This document shows positions 46,866 to 57,344 of a stretch of 64,000 bases of DNA, in pieces (position 1 is the stretch's first letter; every line of letters begins with the position of its first letter). The notes below the pieces were generated by a model. It was not told the origin of the DNA. It was given only the letters and a program-made list of their open reading frames with translations, and searched no databases. Source of the DNA: Undaria pinnatifida (taxonomy: Eukaryota > Sar > Phaeophyceae > Laminariales > Alariaceae); assembly GCA_012845835.1 (NCBI GenBank), contig JABAKD010000007.1, positions 11,844,011-11,908,010 of the forward strand, in the 5' to 3' direction. The position numbers and the translations under genes were made by a program.

Positions 46866-47109
46866 ATTAATGTTAGTTAATCCTGCAACTGCAACTTATA
46901 CCGCGGGGAAAGTCTCTTCAGCTGGAAACCTTTATCGTGAACAGATTATTTTGATGATCGCAGAGGGAGGGTTTCTGGGGCTCTAAAAGGCTTGAGGAGC
47001 CCCGTCATTCAAACAAGAAAAATCTAAAAACGAATAATGTGCTATGCCCCCTTGTCGTAGCACGGCTCATAAATGCTGTTTCAGATACGATATTTTTTTG
47101 TATGTTTAA

Positions 47110-47411
47110 GCCGTGTGCTGCCGTAGAGGTGCACTGGCTCTTCTTTTGCCTTCTGAGGATGGTGTCCTAAAACAACTACCAGGTACTCTACTGTATACCT
47201 CACCCGTAACATCTTTTTTTTTTTAAGTGAAAGCGCAACCAGATCATGGACAACCCCGTGGCCTAGATACGAAAACGTCAGTCATACGAAATACTGTACA
47301 GGTAGCGTGCAAAGCAAAAGCATGTGGCACTTCGACAATTTCGCTTCAACAGCCGCCGTCATTCACGAAACACGTTAGCCGAAATGTGCTACCTCTATCG
47401 TGCCACGCGTC
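47110..47411 (+). mobile_element. Family D inverted-repeat element
   Basis: Left end CCGTGTGCTGCCGTAGAGGT (47111-47130), right end CCTCTATCGTGCCACGCGTC to 47411. About 300 bp with CGCCGTCATTCACGAAAC inside. Confidence 0.75.
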
Positions 47412-47738
47412 ACCGAGTCACGCATGCTAAAGTTGCTTTTGACCATGGCTACCGACCTAACGACCAGGCCCCGGCTGCGATATAGGTCCCTTTCGGGTTT
47501 TTTTTTCGCCTGCTCTTTGTCCCTTCCGCAAGGGACACCGGGTTTCGGGGGGGCTTGTCTTTTCGTGCTGTTTCAATTTCGCGATATGAAAACGAAATGG
47601 AGTGGAGTAAGCTACGCGGCGCAAAAAGATCGCACTAGGAAGCCTTTTTTTCCGATACCGTAGCGTGCGACGGCCGCTAAACTGTTGTGCTTATATTGGG
47701 AACCTCAGGTCACTCGACGGTACGGAAATAACGCGATC

Positions 47739-47945
47739 ATGGTTAACGCTTGTTCGAAAACGGCGACAGCGGCTGAGAAATCCACGTTTGTCTTTGCCTC
47801 GAATGACAAACGCTGTCGCGGATTCTCAAGCACCAACGACGGTACCGTCTCGTCCCCGCCTCGCCCTCCATGTGTACCTAACAACGCCGCCTCTCCTTTC
47901 CACCCCCCCGCCCCTCCGCTTTCCCCGGTAACGTTTTTCGCATGA
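47739..47945 (+). CDS. Short frame resembling the N-terminus of the next gene
   Basis: An ATG at 47739 opens a 68-codon frame starting MVNACSKTATAAE, which parallels MVNTCMKTAGVVG at the start of the gene 248 bp downstream. Both have a ten-residue start, a further TTTGCCTC/ATTGCCTC match and a Ser/Pro-rich continuation. It lacks the membrane helices. It may be a decayed tandem duplicate, or an alternative first exon of the downstream gene. Confidence 0.3.
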   Translation: MVNACSKTATAAEKSTFVFASNDKRCRGFSSTNDGTVSSPPRPPCVPNNAASPFHPPAPPLSPVTFFA

Positions 47946-47986
47946 CCTGCAGACAGCGCTGAATATCGGACTACAGAACGCCGACG

Positions 47987-48535
47987 ATGGTGAACACTTG
48001 TATGAAAACCGCAGGAGTGGTCGGAAGTTCGATTGTGGCCATTGCCTCGTTGGCCATATCTGTCGCTGAATACCTCGAGGTCGAGGATGACAACGGTTCC
48101 TCTCGGTTCTATTCCTCCGCTTCCCGTTCCTCTTCCACTCCCTCTTCCTCCGTTCCCTCACTATCGCCCTCTTCCTCCTCCTCCTTACCCACCGCAACCG
48201 CGTCTCCGCCTACGCGAAGCCCGTCCATATTCGAAACCTGGTCTCCCACGTCTCCGAAGACCCCCTCCTTTCCCTCTCCCTCTCCCTCCTCTTCATTTCC
48301 CTCATTTTCCTCTTCCTCTCCATCATTTTCGTCCTCCTCCCGGTCTTCACGTGGTTCACAAATGGATTCAGACGACCTCTACGATATTTCTGGCAACGAT
48401 TTCAACGCTATGGCCTTCGGGTTCCTGCTTGCGTCCGTGTTTTTTCTGGGTGTGTCATGTCTGTTCTGGCGCTCCAAGAAAAATGACAAATCTCCGAAGA
48501 TAGAGGAAGGACGTTTTGAAGATAACGAAGCTTGA
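47987..48535 (+). CDS. Predicted small membrane protein with Ser/Pro-rich linker
   Basis: A single-exon frame of 182 residues with a genuine ATG. Residues about 10-29 are hydrophobic (signal anchor or signal peptide). Residues 33-125 are dominated by Ser and Pro, coded by TCC/TCT-rich repeats, and could be an O-glycosylated or disordered extracellular stalk. Residues 126-140 are acidic (MDSDDLYD). Residues about 141-161 (AFGFLLASVFFLGVSCLFW) form a clear membrane helix, followed by a basic stop-transfer RSKKNDK and an acidic tail. This ordered layout is unlikely by chance and is the best gene candidate in the window. No family is recognised, so its function is unknown. The TC-rich middle may be an expanded microsatellite. 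Confidence 0.52.
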   Translation: MVNTCMKTAGVVGSSIVAIASLAISVAEYLEVEDDNGSSRFYSSASRSSSTPSSSVPSLSPSSSSSLPTATASPPTRSPSIFETWSPTSPKTPSFPSPSPSSSFPSFSSSSPSFSSSSRSSRGSQMDSDDLYDISGNDFNAMAFGFLLASVFFLGVSCLFWRSKKNDKSPKIEEGRFEDNEA

Positions 48536-49199
48536 ATCCTTTTTATGTTGAATGCGTATCGCTCTGTAGAGGGGTCGCCGTTTGAAAGAGGAAAATACGC
48601 ACCACGAACGAGTCTTTCGGATGATGATATCATGAGCGTGTGGGAATTTTCTCTTGATGATGTTGCTTTTCGTGCTTAATAGGTCGCTTTCCGTAGAGAG
48701 TAGACCGGAACACCAATGTGAACGTGACTGTACTTGTGAGTATGTAGACAATACATTATCACGAAAAGCTGTCGATTTAGGAGGGCCAATTCCCACCAAA
48801 GGGCGTAACTGTCATCGTAAACCAGTCTGTTCGAACTGGCACACGTGCGTCGCCTCCGTGTTCTTCGTCGTGTGTGTTGCAATCAAACCGTTGGTGCTCT
48901 AAGACGAGACTGTCTTGATTGAAAGAAGGACAAAAGCCATATTTACCACACGAACGTCGAGCTTTTGCTTCCTCGTGAAAGGTCTACGTGTAACGGTTTC
49001 CCTGCGTGTTGTATTCTTCCTGGGTTTCCGCCATATGCTACGACAGAGGCACGAAGCACTCTTCGTCCCAAATGTTTTTTGAAGGAGGGGGCTTGTGAAA
49101 CACAAAAAATGTCGGAAATGGGTATTTTTTCGCCGCGATTCTCGTTGATTATCCCTAAGCCATATAGTAGCTACCTGTTCGTGGGTAGAGAGTCGTCCC
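48536..49199. other. No gene recognised
   Basis: Region downstream of the membrane-protein frame. No clear polyadenylation signal or further exon found. GCTACGACAGAGGCACG near 49038 is a family D end fragment. Confidence 0.45.
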
Positions 49200-49440
49200 G
49201 CGACATGGGTTGCGGTTTTTGCAGCAAAAACGTCCATGACCAATTGAGCTCCTCATGTCATATGTGAGGAACTACCGGTTAGTAAAGCAATTTCACTCGT
49301 GAGTACACATGTTTTAGGACCAAGGCGTAGAAGCTTGGTCGGAATGTGCGAACGAATGCCTTCCAAGTCATTTTCCGAGTGAGATACTGAGTTCCTCGTG
49401 TGAGAAGCTCAGGCTGCCGTGTGATAGCTCTAGAGAGTAG
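49200..49440 (+). repeat. Family B element
   Basis: TTGCGGTTTTTGCAG, AACGTCCATGACCAATTGAG, TCCTCATGtcatatGTGAGGAACT, GCGTAGAAGCTTGGTCGG and TGCCTTCCAAGTCATTTT follow the family order. The inner inverted pair flanks an AT-rich loop. Confidence 0.75.
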
Positions 49441-49479
49441 GTAGCAATGTAACCTTTGTCCAATTGAGGTTTTCCGGGA

Positions 49480-49560
49480 TAAGAAAGGTCTTAAGCTGCT
49501 AGGTTCAGGAACCTCAAGATAAAATGTGGTGCGCATGTATCGCAGCGCGCGTGTTCCCTT
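49480..49560 (+). repeat. Family D right-half fragment
   Basis: GAAAGGTCTTAAGCTGCTAGG, GGAACCTCAAGA and an end ATGTATCGCAGCGCGCGTG. Confidence 0.6.
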
Positions 49561-51264
49561 GGGCTTGTTTTTTTCGATTGTTTGTGAGGGGTGGGCATTT
49601 AAGCCACGTGCTGCGAAATAGGGAAGAAAGGACGCAAATTGTATAGTGTACACGTCGAGGCGCGTCTATGTTGATGTGTGTCGCCGCTCGAAGAGGTTTC
49701 GAAACATCATGAACATATTGCGTAAGATGATAATTGAACCATATATGTAGTTTTTTTTCGAACGTCTTTTGTCTCTATCGTCGAAAGAGTCGCCCGCCCA
49801 CAAAGGCGAGTAGCGATACTGGTAGCTCGTGCCGGACAGACAACTATGTGTGGCTGATGGCGCTCTCGAACTGAGGATAATCTCTTTGGAAGAGCGAGTC
49901 AACGCGTGCTGCGATAAAACGAGCAGTTTCTTTGCATGATTATCGTTCAATACCTAGGCTTTAAGGATTTTTTATCCTAAACGTTCAGCAGTTATATGTT
50001 TGTTTCCAAATCAATTTTTTGGGAGCGGAAAGTATGTGGTGCAGCTCCATCTATGGTGGCACATGTCGGTCGTTTCAGATTTTCGAAAATTGAAAAGTAC
50101 CCGGTTGTTCACCTAGACCATGAGGTTGTCCAGTCGTGTCACGGGTGCATCCCACGCGTAGGGGTTGAACGTTTTGGAACAAACCCCTCAGGCTGGTTGA
50201 GCTCTTCCAAGGGTGCACAACCATCGAATAATATCATAAATGTACGTGGATTGTGTTTTTCAGGACTTCTATCGTGTAGATGTGATGGTCAAAGGTTGCG
50301 TTAAGGAACGCTTTCGAATTTCAGTTTCGGGTGGATTTTTTTATACATGTTAGGACCTCAGAAACAAATGTTTCTGCACGCCTGACAGTGCATGACTCTG
50401 TTAATAAGTGTGAGATGTTATCTAGCAACCAGTGTCGGCCCGTGACACCTTTTTTTCTCTTTGGTGGGGGGGGGTGGGGTATTCCCCTTTCTCACTCCTC
50501 GCGGAAGTCCACTGTTAGCCTCGGGATGAATTAGTAATCACATAGGCGGCAACAAAGAACCCGCCTTTGTCTAATAGCGTTCCACTCAGGCTTGTGTTTT
50601 CAGCTGGTCCTTGCTGATGTACAGATTCCAATCAACCGCCGTCGTAGCGTACGAGAGACCCCCCGGAAGGTGGCGATGATTTCCGTTTCTGTGTGTGATT
50701 TTGTCCCGCTAAAACAGTGGATTTCTCTACATGGCGAATATAGGGTAGGCACGGGACTGGTTATGCGCACCGTGTAAGAACAGGATTGCTTTTCCCTGGG
50801 GGGGAAGAGGAAAAAAGACCGAATAGAAAGGTTGTATAGGTCGAGAACCTGAAACGAATACAGTTGTGTCACCGTCAGCCAAAGGGGTGGCCACTCGCGC
50901 GAGCTTCTCTTATACGTGCTACGACAGATATACCAACGTTGGGCCATGCTTTTGCTTCTCGTAAATGACGCCGGGGCTGCTTAGCCCCAGATCGTCTGAA
51001 TTTTGTTTGAGATTTTGTATTTCAAATATTGTTCTGTCCGTTGGATACCAAGGTCATGCGGTTGTGCATCGCGCACGAGCAACACGTTTACGTCTATGTA
51101 AACTAGTGACTAGGGGAGAGGTATACTTCGAAGTAGAGAGCTTTTGAAGCGATAGTGGATCCCCAGCAGCAAACCTGTTCGCCTCTAAAATTGTAGCATG
51201 CGTCCCAAAAAAAGTCCCCTTTAGGTCGATGGTAAAATTAATAAGGCAAGCAGCAAATTAGCAC
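49561..51264. other. No gene recognised
   Basis: Short frames only; a G-run at about 50465-50478. A family C/D fragment (CCACTCGCGCGAGC, CGTGCTACGACAG) lies at 50889-50925. Confidence 0.45.
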
Positions 51265-51265
51265 G

Positions 51266-51301
51266 CCCCCCTCCCCCCTCCCCCCTCCCCCCTCCCCCCT
51301 T
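51266..51301. repeat. CCCCCCT heptanucleotide repeat
   Basis: Five copies of a CCCCCCT unit. Confidence 0.93.
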
Positions 51302-52285
51302 CCACCGTTATGAGGCCTATTTATGTTCTGCTTGAGGTACGGAGTTCGTCAAATTGTCTTAGGGGAATACCGCGGCTGCGGTACAACGGTCAGTTGAGGC
51401 GTCCGTCTTCGGGGCCTGTATTCCATTGCGGTCTCTAGCTCGTGCGTTCGCGTTAGAGGCCGCCACCATGGAATGTTTAGCAGTGTAACGTAGAAAGACC
51501 GCGCACCAAAGCCTCGTACTTTTTAAAGTACGTAGTCACTCGGGTGACAAGGTCGAGTCCGGTATTTGAACCCCCCCCCCCCCCCCGCAAAACGTAGACC
51601 TGGTAGGGATCAGGTAGGCCCCATTCGTGGCGTATGTCCGCGAAGAGAGAAATGCGCCCGCACACCTATGAGATTATACATGTCTCATCATGACGTTTCT
51701 TATCGGCGTGATTTTTTTACGGCACTCAAATGGTCGCCTGGGGCAGTGAGCACGGCACCATGAGCGTAATCAAGCTTGAGATACTTTCTCATATAGAAAC
51801 GATTTCTTTACGATTCTCCAGCGATTGCTTTAGAACGTGGTTTGGGCATCGAGAAGCAGTTTGCCGATATTTTGGAACATGCTATGCATGTGGGGTGTAT
51901 TTCAAATTATATGTATATCTGTGTCTCCGCGATTCGAGTCACGCCGCGGCAAAGTTAAGATACACCTAAGTATATAGTGCCGACCACATGGTTTCGCTTG
52001 ATGAATTTGTTTTCGGACTGGCGATCGACCTTGCTGATTTTCAGAACGGCGAGTGAATCAGAACGTATTTCAGCTTACTGTGGGAGGGTCGAGCACACTG
52101 TTTCTACAAGAGAGACGGCTCTCGCCAAACCGTTCCACATGGCGTGTAAGTGGGTGAACCTAAACCTTGCGATATTTCACACTGGAGGAGAAACAGTATT
52201 CAAACAACCGTTGACCCAATGAGCAATCTCAAAACCGGGGTGGTGTACATTATCTTCCTTTCGTGGGGGGGCATTCCGTGAGACA
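51302..52285. other. No gene recognised
   Basis: A C-run lies at about 51571-51586. A 79-codon plus frame (51730-51969) has hydrophobic spacing but no motif. Confidence 0.4.
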
Positions 52286-52289
52286 CCCA

Positions 52290-52720
52290 TCGACAACCAA
52301 TGAGCAATCCGTGGGCGACCCACGGGAGACTCATGGACGCCTGCGGGAAACCTATAGGAAACCAAAGCCGCTCACGGGAGACCCATGGGCGACCACCGGA
52401 GATCCAAGATTGCCCACAGTGGACACTCACGGGAGACCCTTTGGATGGTCATGGACTCCCACACGGGAAACCCAGGGAAGCCCATGGGCGCTCACGGGTT
52501 CCCGCGGACTTTCATATATCCCCATGGCTCTCCCATGGTCTTGCCGTGGGCGTCCATAGGCGTCGGTGGGCGTCAATAATAGGCTCCCACGGGTCTCGAT
52601 GAGCCTATCATTGGCATCCATGGGTCTTCCGTGGGCTCCCATTCCTCTGTCGTCGGCGTCCATGGGCTCCAATTGGCGTTTACGGGTATTCATGGGTCGG
52701 CCTTTGGCGTCCAATGTGTA
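52290..52720. repeat. Degenerate minisatellite that switches strand
   Basis: Irregularly spaced words built on CCCATGGGCG: the left half carries CACGGGAGAC, CATGGACGCC and GGGAAACC; the right half carries the inverse forms GGCGTCCATG, GTCTTCCGTG and GGCTCCCA. The turn is near 52500-52530. The long frames on both strands are by-products of the repeat. Confidence 0.75.
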
Positions 52721-52784
52721 TTTACTGCGGTAATAAGAAACCGTTGTTTTTACCTGTGATGGCCCTCTCACCTGAACCTGGCTA

Positions 52785-52870
52785 CGGTAGGGAGGAGTAT
52801 CCACATTTCCGCTACTGGGTTTTCATCACTCGCCTGAGTGACTCCGTACCTCCACTGAAAATAAGTATTT
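52785..52870 (+). repeat. Family C copy
   Basis: GGCTACGGTAGGGAGG, GCTACTGGGTTTTCATCACTCGCC and the palindrome CACTCGCCTGAGTG (52827-52840) followed by ACTCCGTACCTC. Confidence 0.8.
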
Positions 52871-53149
52871 TCGTACGTGATTTTTACGGGCCCGGTATTG
52901 CTAACCGCCCCGTGGTGGCTTCATACGAGCTCGTCCGGCTTACAACCAGCCGCGACAGTTGAAAGGATTTTAGCACAGCAGTTTCGCGATTTTTGATGTG
53001 GAATTTTGCCTTGGCGCCCGGGACGCGTATGACCCCGCGGGCCAAGCCGGGACCCCGCCCCGCATAAATGAAGTCGACGAGGTGAAATAATTACCGTTCG
53101 AGTCAAGCGGCAGCCGCGAAGTCAAAATATATGCAAGTCTTCAAAATAT

Positions 53150-53690
53150 TTTTTATGTTGAAGTCTTGAATGCCAATAAAATGCACTTCGAATCATGTGT
53201 CACTTTTTTCTGGTCAAAATTCGTGAAAATGCGATGCCAAAACCAGACTTTGTGTCTCTCATCATTGTAGTATCGTAGACTTGTATCGGGGGTATCTGCG
53301 CGATATATCTTTTGTGACAGAGTAGGAATCATACGATGAGACGGGTACCGATCGATTCACCATGCCTCGAAGAACACTCACGCCGAGTGTCAACGGGATA
53401 CGCAGTAGTACAACGTTTTCGGGCTTTCACTAGTCTAGATTCTTTCGTATCATCGATATATTTTCAGGAGTAACGGGATTTAGTTGATTTGTAATTTGTC
53501 GACGAAAGCAACTCTCGGATTGAAAAAATTCTAACGCCAACAAACGCGCTACAGACTGACGAACAGCTGCAACATCTGTCGTCGAAATACTTCTAAACGG
53601 CTGCGAAAACGCCTATCAGGGTGAAGGTGATTTTTCAGGCTTGACCAGCTCGCACGGTGATTTTTCAGGCTTGACCAGCTCGCACGGTAA
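53150..53690 (+). repeat. Repeat F, second copy
   Basis: Aligns with 43640-44125. It ends in a perfect 30-bp tandem duplication at 53626-53655 and 53656-53685 (unit starts GGTGATTTTTCAGGC). Confidence 0.65.
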
Positions 53691-53734
53691 AGAACAACCA
53701 AAACGAAAGCTTGACAACTCAACACGGCAAAATG

Positions 53735-54300
53735 GGAGTTCTCTCGTGCGAGTGACTCCGAGCCCACTGAAAAAAGAGGCCTCGCAAGGGGTCACTCCCT
53801 GCCGGCGTAGCTACGATCGCCTTTTGGAGAGCGCATTGCCTCTTACCCGAAGCATCGGTCTATTAAAAGAGCCATCCAACCGAACGGAGTGTTAAAGCAT
53901 GTCACTGAGCACCTAGCACGACGAGGAGCTCACTATCTTACCCGAAAGATGACTGTCGAAGGCGTTTGCTCGCCCACAACCCAACTACGCGTACATAATA
54001 TGCAACTACGCGTACTAGTTTTCAAAAATAACAACTGCACGTGAAAATGGTAAAACTAAGCGGTAGTTCCCTCACTTGAGGAGCTCAGCCGGCCAGGCAA
54101 ACTTCTCTTGGCCCAAACTGTGCAACGCCTACCCTGCCGCACAATATAGGGTTGACACGAAAGCTTAATGACTAAACAACGATAAAGGGGGAGTTCTCTC
54201 ATCACGCGATTGACTCCGCGAGCCCAGTGGGAAAAAAGACCTCACAAGTGACCCTCTCTCGCCGTAGCTACGATGACCTTGTGAGGAGCTCAATTTCCCA
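53735..54300. repeat. Family C and inverted family B pieces
   Basis: CTCTCGTGCGAGTGACTCCGAG (53741) and CATCACGCGATTGACTCCGCG (about 54199) are family C. CGAAGGCGTTTGCTCGCCCA (about 53957) and AGCGGTAGTTCCCTCACTTG (about 54058) are inverted family B. Confidence 0.65.
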
Positions 54301-54339
54301 CTAAACCAACAGGGGCGGGTGATGCTGCGAAAGAGATGC

Positions 54340-54612
54340 GGCTCATTTTTTTTCGTGAGGTTCTTCAACTTGAGACCTTAAGACCTCTCCCCAAACACCT
54401 GTTTTAGAGAAAATAAAAGCGATTCACCAGATGAAACATCTCATGCATGGCGCGTCGAGATACACAACCGGAATCAATATGCCAAAAAAAAAATCGAACT
54501 CTACCAGCCAGCAGCGTTTTTTCGACTTGCCTTTGGGGGTTACGGTGAGCACCGTCATTCAGAAACCATTACAGAAGAAAGCATGCTGATCTCTGTCGTA
54601 GAGTGCGCGTCA
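54340..54612 (+). mobile_element. Family D element, left end lost
   Basis: GTGAGGTTCTTCAACTTGAG, GTCATTCAGAAACCATTACAG and a right end CTCTGTCGTAGAGTGCGCGTC ending near 54612. Confidence 0.65.
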
Positions 54613-54829
54613 ACATCGATCTACTAGATAATACAGATGGCAATGCAGATAGAGGACAATGCAGATGATACACTGAAGGCCGAGGCTAGTACTGTAGTCT
54701 AGTCTAACGCAGTGGGGGGGGTGTTAAAACACCGCCAGTTTTCAATACAACCGGATTTGAGCAACTGAGTCACCCCACGGGGGTAATGATTTTGTACTTT
54801 TTGTGGGTTAAGCGATGTTCCTGTTCTTG

Positions 54830-55015
54830 TTACACGATTGACCTCCTCGAGAGAGGAACTGCCGGGTTAGTCGGTGGTCAAGAAATTCTCGTCGAGTGCA
54901 TATTTTGTGCTTTTATCGAACCAAGTCATACAATGCTTGGTCGGGTTGAGACAACGAATGAACGCCTTCGAAGCCATTTTTATGGGGTTTGTTTGTGAGA
55001 TGTTTAGCTCTTATC
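54830..55015 (+). repeat. Family B element, diverged
   Basis: ATTGACCTCCTCGAGAGAGGAACT, GCCGGGTTAG, CTTGGTCGGGTTG and GCCTTCGAAGCCATTTTT in order. Confidence 0.65.
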
Positions 55016-55103
55016 ATCATGTTAACAGGAGCCCAGAAAAAGCTCTTTCTGCGCCGCACCACTACTATAAAATGGGATGGCTCCACTCAAAAAAGAGGAG
55101 ACT

Positions 55104-56171
55104 GACGCGTGCTACGATAGAGGGGTAGCACTTTTCGTCTGGAATGGTTTCTGAAGGTCGGTGTTCCTTAACCCGAAATCGTCGTAAACGCGTCATTTTT
55201 TTCTTGAAAAAAATTGTTCTTGTCGTGTACCTAGGCCATGATCATGGAGTTTTTCATCGGGAGGTAGCAGTTTTATTTTTTTCCTAAATAAGTTTTTGGA
55301 AAAGGTCTTAAGGCTATTTCTTTTACGGTCCGATTGGTCCGTCGAAAACGGCCTTTTTCGACTGAAACCCCAATAATAGAGCTTTCTTGCACAGTTGAAA
55401 AATGTTTATTTCTACTCAACTTTTTTCGGCCGAGAATTCCGACACTGACTGGCGGATCCAGTCGAAAAACTCGACTTTTTCGACTGGAACCTCCAGTAGA
55501 AAAACTCCGTCGAAAAAGTTTTACACGTGTTTTTTTAACCGATCGAATCACTCATGCCACCACCAAACACGCACCCACACGGCCACACGGCCACACACCA
55601 ATACCAGGTACCACACTGCAGTATCATACTAGGCGCTGACGCTGGCGTGGCTATCACTGCTTGCTGTTGCTTCTCGCAGCAAGTCAGCGTGGCGCATTCC
55701 TAGTTCCGCTCACCGGCGGCGTGTGTCACGCGACGGCAGCAGCGCGCGGTATCGATCCCATGCTGCCGACAACGGCTGCGCCTGCTGTAGCTTCGGCTGC
55801 TCCCGGCTGAGTGCAACTGCACGAACGTAGCTTTTGCGGCTTTCGGTTGAGCCCAAAGCCACCAACTCGCTGGGACAAGGGTTCGTCGAGCCGTTGCTCG
55901 CGGAGAAAACGCGAAGCGCAGAGTTGCCAACTGATTTCGGCTGCTGTACGGCAGTACTCGCTCACACCAAACGCGTCCGGGAAGAGCAGAAAAACTATAA
56001 AATCGACTCGACTGACGACAAGAAGAAGGATCAGAAGATTCCAGTCGAAAATAGTTCCAGTCGAAAAGGGCCGATTTCGACTGACGGAATCCGACTGTAT
56101 ATGAAATGGCCTAAGCTCCGAAGATAAAACACCTCAGAAAGACGTGGTGTACCTCTATTGTAGCATCCGTT
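55104..56171 (+). mobile_element. Family D element split by an 800-bp insertion
   Basis: Left end GACGCGTGCTACGATAGAGG at 55104-55123; right end CCTCTATTGTAGCATCCGT near 56153-56171. Removing 55312-56114 leaves about 265 bp in normal family D order (TTTCTGAAGGTCGGTGTTCC, CGAAATCGTCG, CCTAGGCCATGATC, GGTCTTAAG | CTCC, ACACCTCAGAAA). Confidence 0.82.
55312..56111 (+). mobile_element. 800-bp Harbinger-like foldback element with TAA duplication
   Basis: The ends are long imperfect inverted repeats of about 58 bp: GGCTATTTCTTTTACGGTCC... on the left (55312-55369) against GGCCATTTCATATACAGTCG... read inward from 56111. They are flanked by TAA at 55309-55311 and 56112-56114. A 3-bp TWA duplication with ends starting GGC is typical of PIF/Harbinger elements. 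Further copies of a TTCGACTGGAAC/GTTCCAGTCGAA motif lie just inside both ends (55460-55530 and 56038-56058). The GC-rich interior has short frames and no transposase, so it is non-autonomous. Confidence 0.78.
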
Positions 56172-56365
56172 GACCCCGTACCTCGCTGACGAAAAGGCGC
56201 TATGTATGCGATTTTGCGGCGCAGGCGTATCTTTTCAAACCCTGTTTATGGATTCATATCGGGAAAATTATAACAGCACGGAGGCCTAAGACCGCACGAG
56301 ATAACAGGGGGTATCCAGGGGGGTTCTCATAAACAAATATAAAACGTTACCCATACAACGTTTTG

Positions 56366-56454
56366 TTAACCCCTTCACAACTGGAAACCCGTTTTGGGGA
56401 CAAAATTACTTGGAAATAGTATGGGGTGGGGTTCGGGGGCTCTGAAGGGGTTAA
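56366..56454 (-). mobile_element. 81-bp piggyBac-like MITE with TTAA duplication, copy 2
   Basis: Element 56370-56450 begins CCCCTTCACAACTGG and ends GCTCTGAAGGGG, with TTAA on both sides (56366-56369, 56451-56454). The terminal CCCCTTCA/TGAAGGGG is a perfect 8-bp inverted repeat. It is in the opposite orientation to the copy at 35395-35476. Confidence 0.85.
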
Positions 56455-56599
56455 CGAGCCAGACAGAGGGGGGTACTGTATAACCATGAAAAAAACACAT
56501 ATTGGAATATTAGCGCCGTTTTCTCGATGATTGGCGCCGAAGTCACAACGCTTTTTTATTTTTATTTTTTACCTTTTTCAGGAGTGTGGCTCTGTTTGC

Positions 56600-56660
56600 T
56601 CTATTTTGGCGTGCTCCCCTGGGTCACTCGCGCGAGTGGCTCCGAGGTTTTTGCAACAAC
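56600..56660 (+). repeat. Family C copy
   Basis: Palindrome CACTCGCGCGAGTG at 56625-56638 with GGCTCCGAGG following. Confidence 0.75.
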
Positions 56661-56784
56661 GGGCCGCAAAAAGGACCCCCCCCCCCCCTATACCATCGCC
56701 TTAAATTCAACGCCCGAGGTACCCCATATATATGTCCTAGACATACCACCAACATGTTTTTAGTAAGGGCGTGTGGTTACGATG

Positions 56785-57053
56785 GACGCGTGCTAGACTA
56801 GAGGTGAACCACTTTTTTTTCTGGGGCTGCTCCGTTTAGGAGTTGTAAGACCTGTTTTTCTTGACCCAAAAAGCTGGAGCAAAACGAAAACTCCTACACC
56901 GGAAAAAAATATACCTGGCCTTGGTATACAACGAGAACCACGGGGGAAAATTGTCCTGTTTCCGACCATTTAGGGTTCATTAAGGAGCCTGCTTCGTCAT
57001 TCAGAAAGCATTTCAGACCAAAACAGCTAGCGGCCTCTATCATAGCATGCGTC
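56785..57053 (+). mobile_element. Family D element, uninterrupted
   Basis: Left end GACGCGTGCTAGACTAGAGG (56785-56804), right end CCTCTATCATAGCATGCGTC to 57053, 269 bp in all. It serves as the reference length for the interrupted copies. Confidence 0.82.
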
Positions 57054-57344
57054 CCTGTACTACATACAGGGGTTTGACGTCTTAATACTACCATTAACAC
57101 TACAATTAATTAATAAATGAACGAGCTCGCCTAACATACCGGAAAATCGTCCGATTTTCATTCTTGTTTTGCGAAAATAGATACTACCAGGTAGATATTA
57201 ATATATATACATTATAATATAGTCCACATAGACTCTAGACTTTATATATAAACGTCGTTTTTTTCGGGGATTCGGTCAAGATTTTTTTTTGTCTCGAACT
57301 CAGTATGCGATTCGCGGAACTGGAATTTGCGGTAAAATTGCTTA

